Of a DNA stretch of 11,314 nucleotides, positions 1 to 5,234 are shown piece after piece. The DNA is taken from contig CAYSHT010000069.1 of assembly GCA_964430915.1 (NCBI GenBank), positions 1-11,314 of the forward strand. The letters run 5' to 3'. Position 1 is the stretch's first letter, and the number at the start of each line of letters is the position of its first letter. Source of the DNA: JAFGBH01 sp964430915 (GTDB lineage: Bacteria > Desulfobacterota > Syntrophia > Syntrophales > UBA2210). The notes below the pieces were generated by a model. It saw nothing but the letters and a program-made list of their open reading frames with translations, was not told where the DNA came from and searched no databases. The position numbers and the translations under genes are program-made.

Positions 1-1
1 G

Positions 2-577
2 AATTATCCACAAAACGGCGGTTTCAGAACCTACGCCCTTACCGCCCAGATTATACCGAGAAACCTCTCTCTTGATCTGACAAATACGGTCATTACCGTT
101 ACTACAACGACGACCACGACACCCCCCACGACAACGGTAGCTCCCACGACGACCACATCGACACCAACGACGACAGTAGCACCAACGACGACAGTAGCGC
201 CGACAACGACGACACCACCGACGACGACAATAACGCCGACAACTACGACGATAGCACCGACAACGACAACGACAACCACCATTCCCGATTCGACGCCCCC
301 CTCGGTCACGAACGTCGTCCAGACTCCTCCGGGAAATCACATTGGGAAGAACATCTCCGTACTGATCTGCGCCACCGTCACGGACGACTTCGGGGTGTCA
401 AGCGTTACCTTACATACCAACAAGGGGGATATTACGATGACATACACCGGCAACGACAACTACTGTGCCTACATACCGAAGCATAACAATGAAACGGTAA
501 GCTACTATGTTATCGCCGTTGACATCTGGGAACTCACGATCAACAGTTCAACCTATTCATATACCCAAAACGATTAG
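2..577 (+). CDS. Minor pilin-like (PilW-type?) protein, C-terminal part, with Thr-rich stalk and Ig-like domain
   Basis: The gene enters from the left edge, so only its last 191 residues are visible, read in the frame starting at base 2. Three parts can be seen. Residues 1-33 (NYPQNGGFRTYALTAQIIPR...) resemble the end of PilW-type minor pilins, where a Tyr/Arg/Thr-rich strand precedes a 'PRNL' motif. About 60 residues follow (bases 101-280), of which 40 are Thr and 10 Pro, with PTTTVA repeats. The last ~98 residues (from DSTPPSVTNV) look like an Ig-like or Fn3-like beta-sandwich: alternating hydrophobic strands, a TVTDDFGVSSVTL segment, two Cys that could form a disulfide, and a YYVIAVDIWEL strand. 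It ends 15 nt before a PilX-like gene, which supports a pilus role. The family is inferred from a short fragment; another surface protein with a Thr-rich linker remains possible. Confidence 0.6.
   Translation, partial: NYPQNGGFRTYALTAQIIPRNLSLDLTNTVITVTTTTTTTPPTTTVAPTTTTSTPTTTVAPTTTVAPTTTTPPTTTITPTTTTIAPTTTTTTTIPDSTPPSVTNVVQTPPGNHIGKNISVLICATVTDDFGVSSVTLHTNKGDITMTYTGNDNYCAYIPKHNNETVSYYVIAVDIWELTINSSTYSYTQND
164..199 (+). repeat. Tandem 18-nt coding repeat (PTTTVA x2) inside an ACG/ACA-rich tract
   Basis: Two consecutive 18-nt units, 164-181 and 182-199, differ only in their last base and encode PTTTVA twice. They lie inside a 180-nt tract (101-280) built almost wholly of ACG, ACA and ACC codons. 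Such near-repetitive coding DNA is open to slippage or unequal recombination in multiples of 3, which would change stalk length without breaking the frame. The antisense strand reads as a Val-rich open frame only because it mirrors these codons. Confidence 0.85.
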
Positions 578-592
578 AAAATACGGTGCCTT

Positions 593-1906
593 ATGAAAAA
601 TTATCGATGCGTATACGGAAAAACTAATCAGAGGGGAAATGTCCTCGTCACCGTGATACTCATGATGGCCGTCCTCATCGGTCTCGGGACAACGGCGGTG
701 GTGCAGACATCGACGGACATGAATATAAGCACTAACTACAGGCTCGGCGAGGAGGCCTTCTATGCGGCCGAGGCGGCTGCCGAAGAGGCCCGTGCCCGCC
801 TGAGGGGCAATGTTGCTGATCCGAACTACGCGGGAGATCCTGCAACGACCCTCGACACATGGTGGTCCGCCTATATCCTGACAGGCACGCAGCAGCCCAC
901 GGATGATCCAGACTACAACAGCGACTACAGAAACTACGTCCCCACCACCTCTTCACACACGAGCACGACCGTCACGGCAAACAGCCTCCAGTCGACCATT
1001 CCCTATATGGTAAAAATCAGGCACAAGCGCGAATACGATGCCGAGCAGCGGGGGCACACAACGGCGCATCCGATGTACTACGATGGCGACGGAAATACGG
1101 GGACGAATCCCGCTTCGACACCGGGGAACATCATATACTACGGCTACGGCAACCCCTCCCAGCCCACCACGGCCATCCAGTTCACCACTGCGGGCGGCTC
1201 GGCATTCAAGCCCGTCAACATCATTACCGCATACGGAATTGTGGGAAACAGTATCAAGACCGTTGAAGTCGAAGTGACACACCCACCGGGACCTCCCATA
1301 AAGGCGGCCATCTATGCGAAGGGCGACGTGACGGGAAACGGTACTTCCCTGACCGTGGATGGCAACGATAACTGCGGCGTGGCAGCGACTTTGGACACCA
1401 TCTATACCCTGGATCCCTCCATTACGAATCTGAACGGCCTCCCTACGATGAATCCAACACCGCCGGCACAGGGCGCAGACGATATCGACATCATCGGAAC
1501 GGTAGAGAGCATGAAATCCGGTGCCAACGTTATCATCACCTCCGATCAGACCGGCACACCCTACGGCAGCGCCTCCAATTATGTCACCTGCTACTCCGAC
1601 ACGTCGAATCCCTACAACAACCAGGGACTGAAACTGACAAACTGCACCGGCTACGGGACACTCCTCGTAAAGGGCAATCTCACAATGAGTGGCGGGTTTA
1701 GCTGGGACGGTCTCGTCCTCGTCACCGGAACCCTCACCTTCAACGGCGGGGGTCCTATTGGTATCAACGTACAGGGCGCGGTCCTGGCCAATCAGACCGT
1801 CGATCTGAACGGCGGTGTAACTGTCAACTATAACAGCTGTTCGGTTAATGATGCCCTCAGCAATCAGGCGGTGACGAAGCTAAGCTGGAGGGAAATTACT
1901 CACTGA
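593..1906 (+). CDS. PilX-like type IV pilus minor pilin / assembly protein
   Basis: A 437-residue protein. The N-terminus is a classic PilX start: a short basic leader ending in QRG (residues 13-15), then a hydrophobic helix (about 17-38). Next is an amphipathic stretch with the conserved pattern of residues leading to EEAFYAAEAAAEEAR (about 53-67). As in known PilX proteins, position 5 after the presumed prepilin cleavage site is not Glu. Residues ~354-415 form short alternating strands rich in Gly, Asn, Thr and Val (LLVKGNLTMSGG, LVLVTGTLTFNGGG, VQGAVLANQTVDLNGG), suggesting a beta-solenoid-like or stacked-sheet domain. At 437 residues it is far longer than the ~170-200 of canonical PilX. 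No good ribosome site precedes the ATG, so coupling to the upstream gene 15 nt away is likely. Expected location: inner membrane, then pilus tip. PilX family membership is fairly sure; the exact role is inferred. Confidence 0.78.
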   Translation: MKNYRCVYGKTNQRGNVLVTVILMMAVLIGLGTTAVVQTSTDMNISTNYRLGEEAFYAAEAAAEEARARLRGNVADPNYAGDPATTLDTWWSAYILTGTQQPTDDPDYNSDYRNYVPTTSSHTSTTVTANSLQSTIPYMVKIRHKREYDAEQRGHTTAHPMYYDGDGNTGTNPASTPGNIIYYGYGNPSQPTTAIQFTTAGGSAFKPVNIITAYGIVGNSIKTVEVEVTHPPGPPIKAAIYAKGDVTGNGTSLTVDGNDNCGVAATLDTIYTLDPSITNLNGLPTMNPTPPAQGADDIDIIGTVESMKSGANVIITSDQTGTPYGSASNYVTCYSDTSNPYNNQGLKLTNCTGYGTLLVKGNLTMSGGFSWDGLVLVTGTLTFNGGGPIGINVQGAVLANQTVDLNGGVTVNYNSCSVNDALSNQAVTKLSWREITH

Positions 1907-2460
1907 CCCCTGCTTTTAATCAGGTCCTCTACCTCATCACCCATGGAATAGAGCTCGACGAGCTGATCCGAATAGACGAATCCGAGGCGGCTCCCGAGGA
2001 CCCTGTCCCGATAGGCGGTCATGTCCTTCGACAGGGCGACAAGTTCATCCGTTGTCAGGGTTCCCGCAACAGTGTATCTCCCCTTGATAGCGTTGAACTC
2101 ATCCATGAGCTTATTATTGACTGCCTCTTTTCCTTCCGGGGGAGTCTTATCGGAAACACTCTCTTCCGCCTTTGCAACCGCTTCCTCAGCCTCGGCCAGA
2201 TCTTCGGCGGGCTTAACGGCAGGCGGGGTCACCACCCTGACGGCAACATCCGATTCCTCTATCTTTTTCACGGAATCTTTCCCGACTCCCAGAATTCCCC
2301 CGTAGGTGTAAAAAAGCACCTTCCCTCCTTCCTTCCAGTAGTGGCCGGCATAGAGGACGGAACCGTTTTTGAGGGTGATCTTGTAGGATGCCAGACCGGC
2401 GGAAGGAAAGATGAAAAAGGCAACGACAATAATCACGATCAGTGGGATATATCTTTTCAT
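1900..2460 (-). CDS. Conserved hypothetical exported protein with N-terminal YKITLKNG-type domain
   Basis: A 186-residue protein of unknown function. Residues 1-24 form a signal peptide: MKR, a long Ile/Val/Phe core, then a G-L-A cleavage site before S25. No lipobox Cys is seen, so a periplasmic or otherwise exported soluble protein is expected. Residues 26-69 form a compact domain (YKITLKNGSVL, then HYWKEGGKVLFY, then YGGILGVGKDSVKKIEE). I have the impression that this pattern recurs in small exported proteins of Desulfobacterota, but I cannot name the family. Residues ~78-118 are Ala/Glu/Lys-rich and possibly a coiled coil or flexible spacer. The C-terminus (~120-186) is predicted helical and charged. 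The start is supported by a GAGGAG ribosome site 6 nt before the ATG (minus strand). It has its own promoter candidate and converges on the pilX-like gene, overlapping its last 7 bp. Confidence 0.82.
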   Translation of the reverse strand: MKRYIPLIVIIVVAFFIFPSAGLASYKITLKNGSVLYAGHYWKEGGKVLFYTYGGILGVGKDSVKKIEESDVAVRVVTPPAVKPAEDLAEAEEAVAKAEESVSDKTPPEGKEAVNNKLMDEFNAIKGRYTVAGTLTTDELVALSKDMTAYRDRVLGSRLGFVYSDQLVELYSMGDEVEDLIKSRGQ

Positions 2461-2510
2461 CGAAATCTCCTCAGTAAGGGGGATATAATCTCTTTAATTT
2501 TTCCTTTTTT

Positions 2511-2539
2511 ATACTAACCGCTCATCTTTCCAAAGTCAA
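2511..2539 (-). promoter_or_regulatory. Sigma70-like promoter for the exported hypothetical protein
   Basis: On the minus strand, TTGACT (2534-2539) and TAGTAT (2511-2516) are separated by exactly 17 bp, matching the -35/-10 consensus at 5/6 and 4/6. Transcription would start near 2504, leaving a leader of about 44 nt that contains the GAGGAG ribosome site. The hexamers, spacing and position agree, but promoter calls by eye are uncertain. Confidence 0.5.
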
Positions 2540-2641
2540 TAACGATTCTCTTCCCTCTCAAAGCTTCCACTCCATTTTTGCGGGGGAGTAATCCAAAATG
2601 TCTTGACTTCTCATTCCCATAAATATTAGATAAGAAATGGA

Positions 2642-2671
2642 TTGACAAGAGGAGAAAAGGTATTGTAAATA
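2642..2671 (+). promoter_or_regulatory. Candidate rightward promoter upstream of argS
   Basis: A perfect TTGACA -35 lies at 2642-2647. Possible -10 boxes are TGTAAA (2664-2669, 16-bp gap) or TAAATA (2666-2671, 18-bp gap), both imperfect. Transcription would begin around 2677, just ahead of the intrinsic terminator at 2699-2723. A weaker TTGACT lies further upstream at 2603-2608. No rightward gene ends nearby, so some promoter is needed here for argS. Confidence 0.45.
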
Positions 2672-2673
2672 CC
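2659..2673. promoter_or_regulatory. Small perfect palindrome overlapping the argS-side -10 region
   Basis: GGTATTGTAAATACC is a 6+6 perfect inverted repeat with a 3-nt centre, and it covers both possible -10 boxes of the rightward promoter candidate. It could be a repressor operator or simply a weak hairpin. A similar shape, GGTATATGAATACC, occurs at 6582-6595 before rpsP, which may be chance in AT-rich spacers. Function is inferred from position only. Confidence 0.3.
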
Positions 2674-2698
2674 GCACGATTTGATAACAGACGAGACG

Positions 2699-2723
2699 GT
2701 TGGCCTGAGGGCCAACTTTTTTT
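2699..2723 (+). terminator. Intrinsic terminator / possible attenuator in the argS leader
   Basis: The stem is GTTGGCC (2699-2705) with GGCCAAC (2710-2716), seven perfect base pairs around a 4-nt TGAG loop. It is followed at once by seven T (2717-2723). This is a textbook rho-independent terminator for rightward transcription; the minus strand has no T-run on the other side. It sits only 24 nt before the argS ATG. No rightward gene ends before it, because the pilin cluster stops 790 nt upstream with a leftward gene in between. It must therefore end a short leader or small RNA, or act as a conditional attenuator of argS. Confidence 0.85.
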
Positions 2724-2747
2724 ATACATGACCAGACCGGACACCTT

Positions 2748-4412
2748 ATGAAAAAGAAACTGAAAGACCTGCTGGAACGATCAATCGATAGCTGCCTCGA
2801 AAAAGGGATATTGAAGGAATGCGAAATCCCCTTCGTCGAGGTGGAACTTCCGAGGGAAGGCTCCCACGGTGATTATGCCTCGAATATCGCCATGGTGCTC
2901 GCCTCGACACAGAGAGAAAATCCGAGAAAAATAGCGAAAATTATAACCGATGCTATCGAAGATCCCGATAGGATCCTTGAAAAGGTGGAGGTGGCGGGTC
3001 CCGGATTTATCAATTTTTTCGTCAGGGATTCCCTCTGGGTAACGCTTCTCAAAGATGTGGATGACATGAAGGAACATTATGGCGAATCCAATCTGGGAGC
3101 CGGCAGGAAAGTTCAGGTCGAATTTGTAAGTGCCAACCCGACGGGCCCCCTCCATATAGGACACGCCAGGGGTGCCGTCACAGGAGACGTTATTGCACGT
3201 ATCCTCGAGGCATCGGGATTTTCCGTCTCGAGGGAATACTACATAAACGACGCCGGAAAGCAGATGAATATACTAGGCGAGTCAGTCTGGCACCGATACC
3301 TCGAGGTTCTGGGAGCAGATATCCCCTTTCCCGAGAATTGCTATCAGGGAGACTACATATCGAATATAGCGAAAGAGGTGGTCGAAAAATACGGCGACTC
3401 TCTGAAGTCGGAAGCGAGAGACACCGTCACTGCTATGCTGACTGACCTCGCCGCCGGAGAAATCCTGGAGGAGATCAAGGATGATCTCATGACCTTCGGG
3501 GTCGTCTTCGACTGCTTCTTCAGCGAGCGGGAGCTCTACCGGGATGACGGGGTCGCGGCCCTTCTGAAAGAACTCGAGGAGGAAAACTTCATCTACCGGG
3601 AGGAAGGCACCCTCTGGTTCAGGACCACCGATTACGGCGACGAAAAGGACCGTGTGGTGGTAAGAGAAAACGGCGAACCCACCTATTTTGCCGCCGATAT
3701 TGCCTATCACAAGAACAAGTATGAACGGGGTTTCGACACCGTCATCGATGTGTGGGGTGCGGACCACCACGGCTACATACCCAGAATGTATGCCGGTATC
3801 CAGGCACTGGGCAAAGAAAAAGAGGCCCTCGAGATCGTTCTGGTCCAGCTTGTCAATCTTTTGAGAAGCGGGAAACCGGTGGCCATGTCCACCCGTGCCG
3901 GAGAATTTGTGACCCTTCGGGAGGTAATCGATGAGGTAGGAAGAGATGCCGCACGATTCAATTTCCTCATGCGCAGGTCCAACAGTCATCTCGATTTTGA
4001 CCTGGAGCTTGCAAAAGAAGCGTCGAGTGAAAATCCTGTCTATTATGTGCAATACGCCCATGCGCGGATCGCCAGCATAACGAGGACGGCCATAGAGCGG
4101 GGGTATGCGATTCCCGGCTACGACGACGTGGACCTGAGTCTGCTCGCGCTTCCCGAGGAGCATACACTGGTGAAGGCAATCGACATGTTTCCCGAGCTAA
4201 TCGAGGGAAGTGCGCGTACCTTTGAACCACACCGAATCGCCTTTTACAGCAATGATCTTGCATCCATATTTCACAGCTATTATAATAAAAACAGGGTCGT
4301 CAATGATGATGCCGAGCTCACGAAGGCGAGACTCTTTCTTGTTAAATGCGTGGGGATCGTCCTGAAAAATGCACTCACTCTCCTCGGTGTCTCGGCGCCA
4401 GAGAGGATGTAG
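2748..4412 (+). CDS. argS: Arginyl-tRNA synthetase
   Basis: A class I aminoacyl-tRNA synthetase that charges tRNA-Arg with arginine in the cytoplasm. At 554 residues it is full length. Domains in order: an N-terminal additional domain (~1-90, with GSHGDYASNIAM); the catalytic Rossmann core with the signature PTGPLHIGHARG (HIGH at 136-139); the KMSKS-equivalent loop, here A379-M-S-T-R383 in front of AGEFVTL; and the C-terminal DALR anticodon-binding helical domain (from YVQYAHARIASI to the terminal GVSAPERM). The first Lys of KMSKS is absent, which is common in bacterial ArgRS and need not mean inactivity. The ATG start fits the family N-terminus, but no strong ribosome site precedes it. An intrinsic terminator 24 nt upstream suggests attenuation. 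Identification is very secure. Confidence 0.98.
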   Translation: MKKKLKDLLERSIDSCLEKGILKECEIPFVEVELPREGSHGDYASNIAMVLASTQRENPRKIAKIITDAIEDPDRILEKVEVAGPGFINFFVRDSLWVTLLKDVDDMKEHYGESNLGAGRKVQVEFVSANPTGPLHIGHARGAVTGDVIARILEASGFSVSREYYINDAGKQMNILGESVWHRYLEVLGADIPFPENCYQGDYISNIAKEVVEKYGDSLKSEARDTVTAMLTDLAAGEILEEIKDDLMTFGVVFDCFFSERELYRDDGVAALLKELEEENFIYREEGTLWFRTTDYGDEKDRVVVRENGEPTYFAADIAYHKNKYERGFDTVIDVWGADHHGYIPRMYAGIQALGKEKEALEIVLVQLVNLLRSGKPVAMSTRAGEFVTLREVIDEVGRDAARFNFLMRRSNSHLDFDLELAKEASSENPVYYVQYAHARIASITRTAIERGYAIPGYDDVDLSLLALPEEHTLVKAIDMFPELIEGSARTFEPHRIAFYSNDLASIFHSYYNKNRVVNDDAELTKARLFLVKCVGIVLKNALTLLGVSAPERM

Positions 4413-4465
4413 CATACTTTTCCCTCTCCACTGAAAAAAAAGGGGGGGGGGATGTGGTGCGCATT

Positions 4466-4540
4466 GAAGCTCCCCGCAACAAGTTGCGGGGACTCTTCGA
4501 CTGTTAAGGAAAATATTATTTTATATTCGCTCGCTGTTCA
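4466..4540. repeat. REP-like palindromic element, copy 1
   Basis: The element starts with GAAGCT and a 9-bp perfect inverted repeat, CCCCGCAAC (4472-4480) with GTTGCGGGG (4483-4491), around a 2-nt centre. A CTTC (4495-4498) can pair with the leading GAAG. After it come TAAGGAA (4505-4511), an AT-rich TTTTATATT (4519-4527) and CGCTCGCTGTTCAG. The same ordered blocks recur at 11242-11314. Both copies lie just after a rightward gene and outside coding sequence, as REP/BIME-type repeats usually do. The hairpin lacks a following T-run, so it is not a standard terminator, but it could stabilise mRNA 3' ends. The exact family name is not known to me. Confidence 0.75.
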
Positions 4541-4591
4541 GTTCAGAAGAGAGCGGGTCAGACGAAAAAGAAAAAAAGGGGTGAACCTTAC

Positions 4592-5197
4592 ATGCCGTCA
4601 CAGAAATCGGGAGATTTTGAATTCAAACTGGGTAAATTCGGTCTCATGGTTTTCACCTTCGGAATCTCGCTTCTCCTTCTGTTTTCCTTCATATTCGGCG
4701 TCATCGTGGGAAAACACATAGAAAGTTATCCCGAGAAGATAGCGATAGGCATCCCGAACGCGATCAAAGAGAAGCTAGCGAAAAAAGTTGACGAAACAAT
4801 GGAATCGAAGGCCGGGGAGGAGGAGGAATTCGAGCTCACCTTTTACGATACGCTTCCCAAAAAGAGTGAAGAGGAAGTAAAGGAAGAGCCTGAAAAAAAG
4901 CCTGCGCCCAAGGTTCTGTCAAAGGTCTCCGAGGCAAAAAAACCAGGCTCAACAGAGAGTTATCGCATTCAGGTCGCCTCTTTTAAGGACGAAGGGCGGA
5001 TGGAAAAGCTGAAAAAGAGACTTTCCACTATGGGGTATACTCCCCGTGTTGATAAAATCAGCCTCACATCGAGCGGCAACTGGTTCAGGGTTAAACTGGA
5101 GGGATTTGACACATTCGATGAGGCGGCAACGGCGGCAACATCGATAGAAAAAAATATCGATGGACTGAAGTGTCTGGTCACAAAGTGCAAGAAATAA
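4592..5197 (+). CDS. Membrane-anchored SPOR-domain protein
   Basis: A 201-residue bitopic inner-membrane protein. A short cytoplasmic N-terminus (1-15) precedes one transmembrane helix (~16-39, LMVFTFGISLLLLFSFIFGV). Then comes a charged Glu/Lys/Pro-rich periplasmic linker (~70-120, including EEEVKEEPEKKPAPK). The C-terminal SPOR domain (~123-198) contains YRIQVASFKDEGRMEKLKKRL and NWFRVKLEGF. SPOR domains bind peptidoglycan stripped of stem peptides and bring proteins to the division septum, so a role in cell envelope or division is inferred. The ATG is set by an AGGGGTGA ribosome site (4577-4584) seven nt upstream. I recall SPOR proteins next to argS in other Desulfobacterota genomes. ffh begins 37 nt downstream, so they may share a transcript. 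Confidence 0.9.
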   Translation: MPSQKSGDFEFKLGKFGLMVFTFGISLLLLFSFIFGVIVGKHIESYPEKIAIGIPNAIKEKLAKKVDETMESKAGEEEEFELTFYDTLPKKSEEEVKEEPEKKPAPKVLSKVSEAKKPGSTESYRIQVASFKDEGRMEKLKKRLSTMGYTPRVDKISLTSSGNWFRVKLEGFDTFDEAATAATSIEKNIDGLKCLVTKCKK

Positions 5198-5234
5198 TCG
5201 ACCTGCTGTAACAAGGGCAGGTTTCGGTGCGATA

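Noticed and set aside
164..199. CRISPR-like repeat array
   Set aside because: The repeats are directly adjacent, without spacers, and in frame with a Thr-rich coding tract.
31..309. Leftward Val-rich open frame of 92 codons
   Set aside because: It is the antisense mirror of the Thr-codon tract: ACN codons read backwards give GTN-like Val runs. It has no family features.
1904..1927. Possible bidirectional terminator at the pilX / leftward gene junction
   Set aside because: Only a 4-bp CCTG/CAGG pairing with an 8-nt loop is present, with no T-run following; too weak to call.
2514..2744. Leftward 76-codon frame in the spacer before argS
   Set aside because: It runs through the intrinsic terminator and both promoter candidates, has no ribosome site, and its product resembles nothing known. 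The spacer is better read as regulatory.
2540..2747. T-box or other named riboswitch in the argS leader
   Set aside because: I looked for T-box-like and other familiar conserved cores and saw none; only the terminator hairpin is clear.
3282..4163. Long leftward frame (293 codons) inside argS
   Set aside because: It lies wholly inside a gene with unmistakable ArgRS motifs; the frame is open only because of codon bias in the sense strand.
4472..4491. GC-rich hairpin as an intrinsic terminator of argS
   Set aside because: The stem is strong but no T-run follows. The element recurs after rsmI with a conserved AT block, so a repeat family is the better reading.
4452..4721. Rightward 89-codon frame from the REP-like element into the SPOR gene
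   Set aside because: It begins within the repeat and overlaps the SPOR-protein start in another frame. The SPOR frame has the ribosome site and the recognisable domains.
5198..5234. Inverted repeat ACCTGC/GCAGGT before ffh as a terminator or regulatory site
   Set aside because: Six base pairs, a 10-nt loop and no T-run. It may affect initiation slightly, but evidence is insufficient.
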